This document shows, one piece after another, positions 35,349 to 44,316 of a stretch of 64,000 bases of DNA; positions within the stretch are counted from its first letter, which is position 1; the number at the start of each line of letters is the position of its first letter. The notes beneath the pieces are model-generated. The model worked only from the letters and a program-made list of their open reading frames with translations. It ran no database searches and was not told where the DNA came from. Source of the stretch: Pseudomonadota bacterium (lineage in GTDB: Bacteria; Pseudomonadota; Gammaproteobacteria; Steroidobacterales; Steroidobacteraceae); the NCBI GenBank assembly GCA_021805275.1, contig JAJZFQ010000006.1, positions 78,885 to 142,884 of the forward strand. Reading direction: 5' to 3'. The position numbers and the translations under genes were made by a program.

Positions 35349-36587
35349 ATGCCCACAGCTTCAACTTCGGGCGAGCAGCCCATCGTTCTCGCGTATTCCG
35401 GTGGTCTCGACACCTCCTTCCTGGTGCCGTGGCTGAAGGAAACCTATCACCGCCCGGTGATCACCGTCACCGTGGACACCGGCGGCATCGATGCCGAAGC
35501 GGCCGCCACCCTGGCGGTGCGCGCCCGGGCGCTCGGGGCAGTGGCCCATCACCAGGTCGACGCGCGCGCCGAGTACTTCGAGCAGGTGCTGCGTTTTCTC
35601 ATCATGGGCAACGTCAGGCGGGGCCAACTCTATCCGCTGTGCGTCGGGGCGGAGCGGGTGATGCAGGCCCAGACCATCGCGCACATGGCACGCAAGCTCG
35701 GCACCAACATGATCGCGCACGGCTGCACCGCGGCGGGCAACGACCAGGTGCGCTTCGAGGTGGCGATGCGCACCCTGGCGCCGGACCTGGAGGTGCTCGC
35801 GCCGGTGCGCGACAAGGCGTTCAAGCGGCCCGAGGAGCTGGCCTTCCTCGAGCAGCGCGGCTTGCCCGTGCCGCCGTTCGGGGCGGCCTATTCGGTCAAC
35901 CGGGGGCTGTGGGGCGTGAGCATCGGCGGCAAGGAGACGCTCAACTCCTCGGGCAGCATTCCCGATGAGGCCTGGGTGCTCACGCGCGAGGCGTTTACGC
36001 GCCCGCGCGCCCCACAGACCCACACGCTCGCGTTCGAGCGCGGCCGGCCGGTCGGCCTCGACGGCCGCCCGCTCTCGCCGGTGGCGCTGGTCGAGGCGCT
36101 CGAGTCGATTGCCGCGCCGTTCGGCATCGGCCGCGGCATCCACCTCGGCGACACCATCATCGGCACCAAGGGCCGGGTCGCCTTCGAGGCACCCGCCGCC
36201 GAGGTGCTGCTCACCGCCCACCGCGAGCTCGAGAAGCTCGTGCTCAGCGCTCGCCAGCAGCGCATCAAGGAGCTGGTCGCCCAGCCGTACGGCGACCTCG
36301 TACACGAGGGCCAGCTGCTCGACCCGGTCTGCCGGGACATCGAGGCACTGCTGGAGTCTTCGCAGGCGCGGGTCACCGGCACGGTGCGCATCGCGCTGCG
36401 TCCGGGCAATCTGTTCATCGAGGGCGTCGAATCCCCCTACTCGCTGATGAGCGCCTCCAAAGGGGTCTACGGCGAGGCGGCCGGGGAATGGACGCCGCAG
36501 GACGCGCTCGGCTTTTCCAAGATCGTCGCATTGACCGGCGTGTTTCACCGCCGTGCCGGGGAGCGCGGCGAAGGAGCAGCCCGATGA
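35349..36587 (+). CDS. argG: Argininosuccinate synthase
   Basis: Condenses citrulline with aspartate, using ATP, to argininosuccinate. 412 residues, normal length. The N-type ATP pyrophosphatase motif SGGLDTS (about residues 17-23) and the DTGGIDAEAAA, GNDQVRFE, LWGVSIGGKETLNSSG and SPYSLMSASKGVYGE segments identify the enzyme. The stop overlaps the next start (ATGA at 36584-36587). Second gene of the arginine operon. Confidence 0.96.
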   Translation: MPTASTSGEQPIVLAYSGGLDTSFLVPWLKETYHRPVITVTVDTGGIDAEAAATLAVRARALGAVAHHQVDARAEYFEQVLRFLIMGNVRRGQLYPLCVGAERVMQAQTIAHMARKLGTNMIAHGCTAAGNDQVRFEVAMRTLAPDLEVLAPVRDKAFKRPEELAFLEQRGLPVPPFGAAYSVNRGLWGVSIGGKETLNSSGSIPDEAWVLTREAFTRPRAPQTHTLAFERGRPVGLDGRPLSPVALVEALESIAAPFGIGRGIHLGDTIIGTKGRVAFEAPAAEVLLTAHRELEKLVLSARQQRIKELVAQPYGDLVHEGQLLDPVCRDIEALLESSQARVTGTVRIALRPGNLFIEGVESPYSLMSASKGVYGEAAGEWTPQDALGFSKIVALTGVFHRRAGERGEGAAR

Positions 36588-37660
36588 GCAACGGCATGCG
36601 TACCGTCGTGGTGGACAAGATCGCCTCGGTGGCCCAGGCCTGCGGCCTCTCGCACGAGGTGCGCATCTCCCCCGACATCCCCGCCGAGGAAGGCGTCGTG
36701 ATCGTCGTCGAGATCCTGAGCAACAAGTCCACCTACAACACCCTGGAACTCACCAGCGGCCGCATGGCCAAGGTGCGCAAGGGCGACATCGTGGTCGGGG
36801 CACTCGGCCACCGCAAGGCGCTGTTCGGCTACTCGGGGCACATCCCCGAATCGGTCAAGCCCGGCGACACCATCCAGATGCTCAACATCGGCGGGGTGCT
36901 CGGGGCGTGCGACTCGATCAACCCCGACAAGGGACAGCCCTTCGACTGCCGCGTGCTCGGCGTGGCGCTGCGCTTTCCGTACCTCGGTGAGCGCATCGGC
37001 GTTCCGGCGCGGGCCGGGATCCGCCCACTCGATCAGGCCGCGCCGCTCGACACCCGCCACGTCCCTGTGGTGGCCCTCGCCGGCACCTGCATGGAGGCGG
37101 GCAAGACAGCCGCGGCGTGCGCGATGATCAGCCGCATGCGGCACCGGGGCCTCACGGTCGATGCGTTCAAGGCCACCGGCGTATCGCTGCGCCGTGACAT
37201 CATGGCAATGGAAGACGCGGGCGCCCGGCACTCGGCGATCTTCACCGATTTTGGCGTGGTGACCACCACGCGCCGCAACGGACCGGCGCTGACCCGCACG
37301 ATGCTGACCGAATTATCTGCGGGCAAGCCCGACGTCATCGTCTTTGAGCTCGGCGATGGAATCCTCGGCACCTACGGGGTCGATGCCATCCTGGAGTGCG
37401 GGGACATCCGCGCCGCGCTGAGCGGCGTGGTGCTCTCGGCAAACGATCCGGTGGCCGCCTGGGGCGGGGTGAAGCTGCTGCGCGAGCGCTTCGGCATCGA
37501 GCCGTGCGTGGTGACCGGGCCTGCGACCGACAACCAGGTGGGCATCGATCTGATCACCGAGCAGCTCAAGGTCGCCGCGTTCAACGCCATCAGCGACGGC
37601 GCGGCGCTCGGCGATCACGTCATGCAGGCCGTGGGACTGCAGAGTGGAGCGCGGTCGTGA
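36584..37660 (+). CDS. P-loop protein of unknown function inside the arginine operon
   Basis: 358 residues, no signal peptide. The N-terminal half is a conserved-looking beta-rich domain (VVIVVEILSNKSTYNTLELT, GDIVVGALGHRKALFGYSGH). The C-terminal half is a P-loop NTPase domain with the Walker-type AGTCMEAGKTA at 166-176 and later FKATGVSLRRDIMAMEDAGA and VIVFELGDGILGTYGVDAI, loosely like MobB/DUF1611 proteins. Start and stop both overlap the neighbouring argG and argC by 4 bp, so it is made together with arginine enzymes. It is none of the standard arginine enzymes; a role in acyl-ornithine or acylcitrulline processing, or in regulation, is possible but speculative. Confidence 0.75.
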   Translation: MSNGMRTVVVDKIASVAQACGLSHEVRISPDIPAEEGVVIVVEILSNKSTYNTLELTSGRMAKVRKGDIVVGALGHRKALFGYSGHIPESVKPGDTIQMLNIGGVLGACDSINPDKGQPFDCRVLGVALRFPYLGERIGVPARAGIRPLDQAAPLDTRHVPVVALAGTCMEAGKTAAACAMISRMRHRGLTVDAFKATGVSLRRDIMAMEDAGARHSAIFTDFGVVTTTRRNGPALTRTMLTELSAGKPDVIVFELGDGILGTYGVDAILECGDIRAALSGVVLSANDPVAAWGGVKLLRERFGIEPCVVTGPATDNQVGIDLITEQLKVAAFNAISDGAALGDHVMQAVGLQSGARS

Positions 37661-38718
37661 GCACTCCTATCCCTGCGGTCGTGCTCGGCGGGACCGGGTA
37701 TGTGGCCGGGGAGCTGCTGCGCCTGCTCGCGGGCCACCCGCGCCTGCGCGTGCGCGCTGTGATGTCCGACAGCCAGCCCGGCGAGCCGCTCGCGGGGGCA
37801 TTTCCGCACCTCGCCAGCGCATACGGCGATGATCGGTTCCAATCGCAGGAGCAGGTGCAGGCGCTGCTCGCGGGCGAGCCGAGCTGCGCGCTGTTCTCGG
37901 CGGCGCCTCACGGCGTCTCGGCGCCGCTGATCGACTCGCTGCTCGCAGCGGCCGCGCAGGCCGGTCGCGAGCCGCGGGTGGTCGATATTTCGGCCGACTT
38001 CCGCTACCGCTCGGCCGGCGAGTACGAGCGGGTCTACGGCCATGCGCATGGCGCGCCACAGCGGCTGGGGCAGTTCACCTGCGCGGTGCCGGAGCACCTG
38101 GCGCAGCTCGACACCCGACACGTGGCGCATCCGGGCTGCTTCGCCACCGCGGTGCTGCTCGCCAGCGTCCCGCTGCTGCGCCTGGGCCTCGTGGCACCGC
38201 AGCTGTTCGTCGCCGGGATCACCGGCAGCACCGGCTCGGGCCGCAAGCCGACCGCCGGCACTCACCATCCATTGCGGCACAGTGATCTGTACGCCTACAG
38301 CGCGCTGGCGCACCGGCACGCACCGGAGATTGCCGCCTGCGCCCGCGCCGCGAGCGGCGTGGCGGCGGAATTCGCCTTCGTTCCGCACTCCGGTCCGTTC
38401 GCCCGCGGTATTCACGTCACGGTGCAGGCGCGGCTCGAGCGGCCGCTCGATACCGCCGCCCTCCTCGGCCTGCTGCGCGAGTTCTACGCCGGCTCGCGCT
38501 TCGTGCGCGTGCTCGACGGCGCACCGCGCATCAAGGACGTGACGGCGAGCAATGATGCGCACCTCGGCGCGGTGAGCGACGGACGCACCGTGGCGCTGAT
38601 GTGCGCGATCGACAATCTCACCAAGGGCGCCGCGGGCGGTGCCGTGCAATGGATGAACCGGATGTTCGGTCTGCCGGAAACCGACGGCCTCACCGCCCCG
38701 GCACCCGGCTGGACCTGA
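37657..38718 (+). CDS. argC: N-acetyl-gamma-glutamyl-phosphate reductase
   Basis: Reduces N-acetylglutamyl phosphate to the semialdehyde with NADPH. 353 residues from a GTG at 37657, chosen because it begins MSTPIPAVVLGGTGYVAGEL, the NADPH-binding loop, and overlaps the previous stop (GTGA). The catalytic cysteine is C161 in HPGCFATA, the second active-site region is GITGSTGSGRKPTAGTHHP, and the C-terminal motif is NLTKGAAGGAVQWMN. Third step of arginine synthesis. Confidence 0.95.
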   Translation: MSTPIPAVVLGGTGYVAGELLRLLAGHPRLRVRAVMSDSQPGEPLAGAFPHLASAYGDDRFQSQEQVQALLAGEPSCALFSAAPHGVSAPLIDSLLAAAAQAGREPRVVDISADFRYRSAGEYERVYGHAHGAPQRLGQFTCAVPEHLAQLDTRHVAHPGCFATAVLLASVPLLRLGLVAPQLFVAGITGSTGSGRKPTAGTHHPLRHSDLYAYSALAHRHAPEIAACARAASGVAAEFAFVPHSGPFARGIHVTVQARLERPLDTAALLGLLREFYAGSRFVRVLDGAPRIKDVTASNDAHLGAVSDGRTVALMCAIDNLTKGAAGGAVQWMNRMFGLPETDGLTAPAPGWT

Positions 38719-38729
38719 AGCGAGCCCTC

Positions 38730-39905
38730 ATGAGCGCACCCCAGAGCGAGTCCGCGATGCCGGCGCCACCGAGCGGCGACGGTCTCGCGCCCGTCTACGC
38801 CCAGTATCCCTTGGAAGTCGCCCGGGCCGAAGGCGTCTGGCTCATCAATCCGCGCGGCGAGCGGGTGCTCGATCTGTACGGCGGGCATGCAGTTGCGGCC
38901 CTCGGTTACGACCACCGGGGCTGGACCGAGGCGCTCGCTGCGCAGGCGCACACCTGTCAGTTTCAGACCAACGCGCTGCCCATGGCCGTGCGCACGCAGG
39001 CGGCGCAGCGGCTGCTGGCATTCTCGCAGCTGGATTTCGCCAGCGTGTTCCTGGTCAACAGCGGGGCCGAGGCCAACGAGAATGCGCTGCGCCTGGCGCT
39101 GCGCATGAGCGGACGTGAGCACGTCGCGGCGCTCGAAGGCGCCTTTCACGGCCGCACCGCGGCGGCCTCGGCCGTCACCTGGGGTGCGCAAGCCTGGTAC
39201 GGCTTTCCGCGCACGCCCTTCGAGGTGAGCTTCCTGCCGCGCGCAGATCTCGCCGCCATCGACGTGCAGGTGACCGAGCGGACGGCCGCGGTCATCGTCG
39301 AGCCGGTGCAGGGGCTCGCCGGGGCGGTCGCTCTCGGGGCGCCCTACCTGGCGGCGCTGCGCGCGCGCTGCGATGCGGTCGGCGCGGTGCTGATCTTTGA
39401 CGAGGTGCAGTGCGGGTTCGGCCGGGTGGGCGCGCCGTACGCCGCCGGGCTCTACGGCGTCATGCCGGACATGCTCACCACGGCCAAGGCGCTCGGCAAC
39501 GGCTTCCCCGTCGCAGCCCTGCTCACCTCGGCCCGGGTGTCCGCCACGCTCAAGATCGGCCTGCTCGGCACCACCTACGGCGGCGGTCCCCTGGCCTGTG
39601 CGGCGCTGCTCGCCACGATCGAGGCGATCGAGTCTGAGCGGCTGCTCGAGAACGTCCGGCGCGTGTCGGCCCACATCCGGCGCACCTGCCTCACCGGACC
39701 GGTCACCGCCGTACAAGGCGAGGGGTTCCTGCTCGGGCTGCGCACCCGCCGGCCTGCGAAGCAGGTCCACGCCGAGCTGCTGCGCCGCGGCATCCTCACC
39801 GGCACCGCGAGCGATCCGGATGTCGTGCGCCTGCTGCCGCCGTTCATCCTCCAGGAGGCGCACGTCGATACGTTGCGCCAGGCGCTGACGGACATCGGCG
39901 CATGA
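38730..39905 (+). CDS. argD: Acetylornithine aminotransferase
   Basis: PLP enzyme converting the acetylglutamate semialdehyde to acetylornithine with glutamate as donor. 391 residues from ATG 38730. Motifs: FLVNSGAEANENALRLAL (cofactor phosphate site), GAFHGRTAAA, LIFDEVQCGFGR (aspartate that contacts the PLP ring nitrogen) and the Schiff-base lysine K253 in TTAKALGNGFP. The stop overlaps the next start by 4 bp. The enzyme may also accept succinyl substrates, which matters because the next gene uses an acylated ornithine. Confidence 0.93.
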   Translation: MSAPQSESAMPAPPSGDGLAPVYAQYPLEVARAEGVWLINPRGERVLDLYGGHAVAALGYDHRGWTEALAAQAHTCQFQTNALPMAVRTQAAQRLLAFSQLDFASVFLVNSGAEANENALRLALRMSGREHVAALEGAFHGRTAAASAVTWGAQAWYGFPRTPFEVSFLPRADLAAIDVQVTERTAAVIVEPVQGLAGAVALGAPYLAALRARCDAVGAVLIFDEVQCGFGRVGAPYAAGLYGVMPDMLTTAKALGNGFPVAALLTSARVSATLKIGLLGTTYGGGPLACAALLATIEAIESERLLENVRRVSAHIRRTCLTGPVTAVQGEGFLLGLRTRRPAKQVHAELLRRGILTGTASDPDVVRLLPPFILQEAHVDTLRQALTDIGA

Positions 39906-40903
39906 GGCGATTCCTCGACCTGGCCGAGCTGCCCCGCGAGGAGGTTCTCGCGCTGCTCGCGCTCGCGGAGCGGCTGCAGCGCGCGCCGGAGCCGCAGGCG
40001 CTCGCCGGCAAGATCCTCGGTCTGCTGTTTCTCAACCCCTCGCTGCGCACGCTCGCCTCGTTCCAGGCGGGCATGGCGCGCCTGGGCGGCAGCTCGTTCG
40101 TCATCACCCCCGGCCAGGGCACCTGGCAGCTCGAGACGCGGCTCGGAGCCGTGATGGACGGGGCGGCCGCCGAGCACGTGCGCGAGGGCATTCCCGTTCT
40201 GGCCTCCTATTGCGATGCGCTCGGCATTCGCGCCTTCGCCGAGGGGCGCGACCTGGCGGCTGACCTGGCGGAGACGACCTTCACGGCGCTCGCGGCGCTC
40301 ATCGACAAGCCGCTGATCAATCTGGAATCGGCGGTCAATCATCCCTGCCAGGCGTTGGCCGACTGGAAGACGCTCGAGGACCTCGGCGTGCCGCAGCACG
40401 GTCGCTTCGTGCTCTCCTGGGCCTACCATCCGCGACCGCTGCCTCTGGCGGTGCCGTCCGCGGTGGTGCACATGGCGGCGCTGCGCGGCATGGAGGTCGT
40501 GGTGCTGCGGCCCGAAGGGTACGGGCTGCCCGAGCCGGTGATGGCCAAGGCGCGCCGCGCCGCGGCGCTCGCGGGCGGCTCGGTGCGCGAGAGCGAGGAT
40601 CGGCGCGAGGCGCTCGCCGGGGCGCACGTCCTGTATGCCAAGGAATGGGGCGCCACCACCTGCTACGGCGATGCGGCCGAGGAGGCGCGCCGCCGCGCCG
40701 GACTTGTCGACTGGTGCGTGCGCGAGGAGTGGTTCGAGACGGCCGGTCCGGACTGCCGCCTCATGCACTGCCTGCCCGTGCGGCGCAACGTTGCCGTCGC
40801 CGACGAACTCCTCGATGGCCCGCGCAGCGTCGTGCGTCACGAAGCGTACAATCGCCTGCCGGTGCAGATGGCGGTGTTGTACCGCCTGTTGAAGGGTTTG
40901 TAG
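39902..40903 (+). CDS. argF': N-acetylornithine/N-succinylornithine carbamoyltransferase
   Basis: A carbamoyltransferase of 333 residues belonging to the branch that carbamoylates an acylated ornithine rather than free ornithine. The carbamoyl-phosphate site is FLNPSLRTLASF, and the acyl-ornithine signature appears in AVMDGAAAEHVREGIPVLAS, WAYHPRPLPLAVPSA and VLYAKEWGA. HCLPVRRNV carries the catalytic cysteine. E78 in WQLETRLG lies in the loop where Xanthomonas acetylornithine and Bacteroides succinylornithine enzymes differ (Glu versus Pro), which mildly favours acetylornithine. The pathway then needs an acylcitrulline deacylase, not seen here. Confidence 0.88.
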   Translation: MRRFLDLAELPREEVLALLALAERLQRAPEPQALAGKILGLLFLNPSLRTLASFQAGMARLGGSSFVITPGQGTWQLETRLGAVMDGAAAEHVREGIPVLASYCDALGIRAFAEGRDLAADLAETTFTALAALIDKPLINLESAVNHPCQALADWKTLEDLGVPQHGRFVLSWAYHPRPLPLAVPSAVVHMAALRGMEVVVLRPEGYGLPEPVMAKARRAAALAGGSVRESEDRREALAGAHVLYAKEWGATTCYGDAAEEARRRAGLVDWCVREEWFETAGPDCRLMHCLPVRRNVAVADELLDGPRSVVRHEAYNRLPVQMAVLYRLLKGL

Positions 40904-40947
40904 TCCGCCATGTTTTCTTTTGCTCAGACCAGGGGTTTGTTACCGAG

Positions 40948-41886
40948 ATGATCATGCAACCCGCCGACCAGGCGCTCGCCCTGCGCGCCCTGAAGAGCGC
41001 CGCGCCCTACATCCGCATGTATCGCGGCAAGACGTTCGTGGTGAAGGCCGGCGGCGGTGTGTTCGCCGACGACGTCGCGACGCGCGTACTGATGGAGCAG
41101 ATCGCGATCCTGCATTACTTCGGCGTGCGCGTGGTGTTCGTGCACGGCGGCGGCCCGCAGGTCAGCGAGCTCGCGCGCGCGCTCGGCGTGAACTCGCGGA
41201 TGGTGGAAGGCCGTCGGGTGACCGACCGCGAAGCGATCGATGTGACGGCGATGGTGCTGAACGGCACCATCAACACCGGCATCCTCGGCATCTGCCGCGA
41301 GCTGAACATCGAGGCGGTGGGCGTCAGCGGCGTGGATGCCGGCCTGATCCGCGCGCACAAGCGGCCACCGGTACGGCTGCCGGGCACCGGCGAGGTGGTC
41401 GATTACGGGTTCGTCGGTGACATCGATGCGGTCGATCCTGCCGTGCTGCGTAAGCTGCTCGACAATGGGCTGATGCCGGTCGTCAGCCCGCTGTCGGCCG
41501 ACGACAACGGCGTTCTGCTGAACATCAACGCCGATACGGTGGCTTCGGCGCTCGCCGCCGCGCTGAGCGCGGAGAAGCTCATCCTGTGCACCGGCGCTGC
41601 GGGGATCCTCGCCGACGTCGCCGACCCGGGCTCGCTCATCTCCTATACCGACCTCGAAGGTCTGGCGCAGCTGCGCGAGCAGGGGCGCATCGCCGACGGC
41701 ATGCTGCCGAAGGCCCGGGCGATCGAGTCGGCCATCCGCGGCGGTGTGCGCCGGGTGCACGTGGTGTCGTATCAGGCCCCGGAAGGCATTCTCGGGGAAG
41801 TGTTTACCAACGAGGGCACCGGCACGCTGATCGTGGAGGATATCGATGCGTTGACTCCGGCCGAACAGAGCAGCACCGGAGCGTAG
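40948..41886 (+). CDS. argB: Acetylglutamate kinase
   Basis: Phosphorylates N-acetylglutamate. 312 residues from ATG 40948 (ATG 40954 is an alternative). The amino-acid-kinase motifs are VVKAGGGVFAD, FVHGGGPQVSELARALG, NINADTVASALAAAL and IADGMLPKARAIESAI. The N-terminal helix (ALALRALKSAAPYIRMYRGK) is of the kind found in arginine-inhibited kinases. Unlike xanthomonads, where this gene is fused to acetylglutamate synthase, it is kinase only; no synthase is present in the window. Confidence 0.93.
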   Translation: MIMQPADQALALRALKSAAPYIRMYRGKTFVVKAGGGVFADDVATRVLMEQIAILHYFGVRVVFVHGGGPQVSELARALGVNSRMVEGRRVTDREAIDVTAMVLNGTINTGILGICRELNIEAVGVSGVDAGLIRAHKRPPVRLPGTGEVVDYGFVGDIDAVDPAVLRKLLDNGLMPVVSPLSADDNGVLLNINADTVASALAAALSAEKLILCTGAAGILADVADPGSLISYTDLEGLAQLREQGRIADGMLPKARAIESAIRGGVRRVHVVSYQAPEGILGEVFTNEGTGTLIVEDIDALTPAEQSSTGA

Positions 41887-41888
41887 GG

Positions 41889-43079
41889 GTGAGCCGGCTG
41901 TGGGACAAGGGCGCACCGCTCGATGAGCGCGTGTTGCGCTACACGGCCGGGGAAGACTTCGCGCTCGATGAGCGCCTGGTGGCCTACGATGTGCGCGCCT
42001 CCATCGCCCACGCCGAGATGCTCGCCGCGCAGGAACTGCTCTCGGCCGAGGACCTCGCGGCCATCCGTGCCGGGCTCGCGGCGCTCGCCGAGGAGCATGC
42101 CGGCGGCCTGTGGCACATCGAGCTGGCGGACGAGGACGGGCAGACCGCCCTTGAGCGCCGGTTGACCGAGCGGATCGGGGCTGCGGGCGGACGGATCCAT
42201 CTCGGTCGCTCGCGCAACGATCAGGTACTGACGGCGCTGCGGCTCTATCTGCGCGATGCGGTGGACGCGCTGAGCGCCGCGGCGCAATCGGTCGCGGACG
42301 GACTGGAGCGCCTCGGGGTGCGCGAGCGCTCGACCGAACTGCCCGGCTACACCCACATGCAGCAGGCGATGCCGAGCTCCGTGCCGCTGTGGGCCGGTGG
42401 CTTCGCGGCCGAAATTCGCGATGACGCGGCGGCCCTGCGTCACGTGCACCGCCGCCTGGGCCGAAATCCGCTCGGCTCGGCGGCCGGGTACGGCACGCCC
42501 GGCCTGCCGCTCGACCGCGAGGCGACGCGCCAGAAGCTCGGCTTCGCCGAGGTGCACGAGCCGGTGACAGCCGTGCAGCTGTCCCGTGGCAAGGCCGAGG
42601 CAGAGCTGCTGTTTCATATCAGCCTGCTGATGCAGGATCTCGGCCGTCTCGCCGCCGACGTGCTGCTCTTTTACACTCAGGAGTTCGCCTTCGTCGAGTT
42701 GCCCGAGGCATTCACCACCGGCTCGTCGATCATGCCGCAGAAGCGCAACCCCGACGTGTTCGAGCTGATCCGCGCCCGCTCGGCGAGCGCGCAGGCCTGT
42801 CTCCTCGAGGCGCTGGCGATCTGCGCGAAGCTGCCATCCGGCTACCAGCGCGACCTGCAGCTGTTGAAGTTTCCGCTGTTCCGCTCCATCGACAGCGCAT
42901 TGGAGACGCTCGACATCCTCGCCGCCGCACTCGAGGCGATTCGCTTTCGGCCGCAGCACATCCGGCTCGACCCGGCCATCCACGCCGCCGAGCAGGCCAA
43001 TCGCCTGGTGGTGAGCGAAGGCATCCCGTTCCGCGAGGCATACCGGCGGGTGGCGGCGAAGCTGAAGAAACCCGTTTGA
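41889..43079 (+). CDS. argH: Argininosuccinate lyase
   Basis: Splits argininosuccinate to arginine and fumarate, the last step of the operon. The GTG at 41889 follows argB by 2 bp. At 396 residues it is shorter than the E. coli protein (457) because the C-terminal region is reduced. The superfamily signature is intact (GSSIMPQKRNPD), as are GRSRNDQVLTALRLYLRD, the catalytic PGYTHMQQAMPSSVPLW region and KLPSGYQRDLQLLK. Activity is expected despite the short C-terminus. Confidence 0.93.
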   Translation: MSRLWDKGAPLDERVLRYTAGEDFALDERLVAYDVRASIAHAEMLAAQELLSAEDLAAIRAGLAALAEEHAGGLWHIELADEDGQTALERRLTERIGAAGGRIHLGRSRNDQVLTALRLYLRDAVDALSAAAQSVADGLERLGVRERSTELPGYTHMQQAMPSSVPLWAGGFAAEIRDDAAALRHVHRRLGRNPLGSAAGYGTPGLPLDREATRQKLGFAEVHEPVTAVQLSRGKAEAELLFHISLLMQDLGRLAADVLLFYTQEFAFVELPEAFTTGSSIMPQKRNPDVFELIRARSASAQACLLEALAICAKLPSGYQRDLQLLKFPLFRSIDSALETLDILAAALEAIRFRPQHIRLDPAIHAAEQANRLVVSEGIPFREAYRRVAAKLKKPV

Positions 43080-43207
43080 GTCGCGCCCCCCGGCGCGCCA
43101 CGCGTCACGGGACGGCTGCGTTCGTGCGCGGCCGCGGGATGTGATCGGGCGAGCTGCAGTTGAGGCATAATCCGGCCGTGACCGGAGAGGTGCGATCCGC
43201 AAGCACG

Positions 43208-44305
43208 ATGCGCCAGGCGCGCGCGGACGGGACGTTCCGCGGCGAAGGCGATCCGTTCTATCTGCCGAATTTCTGCGCCTCGCGCGCTGCCGTTGCCATC
43301 GTGGTGATCGTCGAGCTGACCGCGGTCGTGCTGTCGATCGCGCGTAGCGACTCGGTCGATTTCTGGTCGGAGCTCGCGCGCAGTTCACTGTTCCTGCTGT
43401 GGATCGGCCTGACGAGCGCGGCGCTGCTGTGCGCGCTGCGTCCGCCGCTCGCGCGGCTCGGTGTGCGGCGCGGTTCGACGGCGGTGCTCGTGCTCCTGAC
43501 GGCGGTGGTGGCGGCGGTCTCGACCGGCGCCTACCTGATCGGCCGCAGCGCCCTGATCGCGGCGGACGCGGGCGGTCTCTTTCCGCAGCGTCTCGGGTGG
43601 TTCGTGCTGCGCAACTCGGCGATCGGCTTCGTGATCGCGGCCGTGACGCTGCGCTACTTCTACGTCACGCATCAGTGGCGGCGCAACATCGAGATGCGTG
43701 CCGCCGCGCGCGTGCACGCCCTGCAGGCGCGCATCCGGCCGCACTTTCTCTTCAACAGCATGAACACCATCGCCGCGCTGACGCGCTCCGCGCCGGCGCA
43801 GGCCGAGCAGGCGGTGCAGGATCTCGCCGATCTGTTCCGCGCCTCGCTCGGCGATCCGAACCAGACCATCACGCTTGCCGATGAGTTGGAAATTGCGCGC
43901 ACCTACCAGCGCATCGAGCAGCTGCGTCTCGGCCAGCGCCTGCACGTGACCTGGGACATCCAGGCACTGCCCGGGGATGCGCGGGTGCCGGGCCTGGTGC
44001 TGCAACCGTTGCTTGAGAACGCCATCTATCACGGGATCGAGCCGCGCGCCGCGGGCGGCACGGTGCATGTCCACGGCGAGCGCTCCGGCGAGCTGATCTC
44101 GGTGGTGGTGCGCAATCCCGTGGGCACACCAGCGGACGCCCGGGAGGGTAACCGTCTCGCACTCGAGAACATCCGCGAGCGCCTGACGCTGCTCTACGGC
44201 GGGCGGGCTTTGGTGAAGGCCGGCCGCTTCGGGGAGGAGTACATCGTGACACTGCGTTTTCCGTACATCTGCGCGCCCGCACCGGCGGTCGCCGCGGGCG
44301 GCTGA
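43208..44305 (+). CDS. LytS/AlgZ-type membrane sensor histidine kinase
   Basis: Membrane sensor of a two-component system. From ATG 43208 (365 residues; a TTG at 43160 and a GTG at 43178 are possible longer starts) four hydrophobic helices span about residues 27-150. The kinase domain has the His-kinase region ARIRPHFLFNSMNTIAAL (H179), the N-box LQPLLENAIYHGIEPRAAGG and a short ATP lid. Its partner is the LytTR regulator 11 bp downstream. In Pseudomonas the related AlgZ/AlgR pair controls alginate and pili; the target here is not known. Confidence 0.88.
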   Translation: MRQARADGTFRGEGDPFYLPNFCASRAAVAIVVIVELTAVVLSIARSDSVDFWSELARSSLFLLWIGLTSAALLCALRPPLARLGVRRGSTAVLVLLTAVVAAVSTGAYLIGRSALIAADAGGLFPQRLGWFVLRNSAIGFVIAAVTLRYFYVTHQWRRNIEMRAAARVHALQARIRPHFLFNSMNTIAALTRSAPAQAEQAVQDLADLFRASLGDPNQTITLADELEIARTYQRIEQLRLGQRLHVTWDIQALPGDARVPGLVLQPLLENAIYHGIEPRAAGGTVHVHGERSGELISVVVRNPVGTPADAREGNRLALENIRERLTLLYGGRALVKAGRFGEEYIVTLRFPYICAPAPAVAAGG

Positions 44306-44316
44306 GGTCGGGCGGC

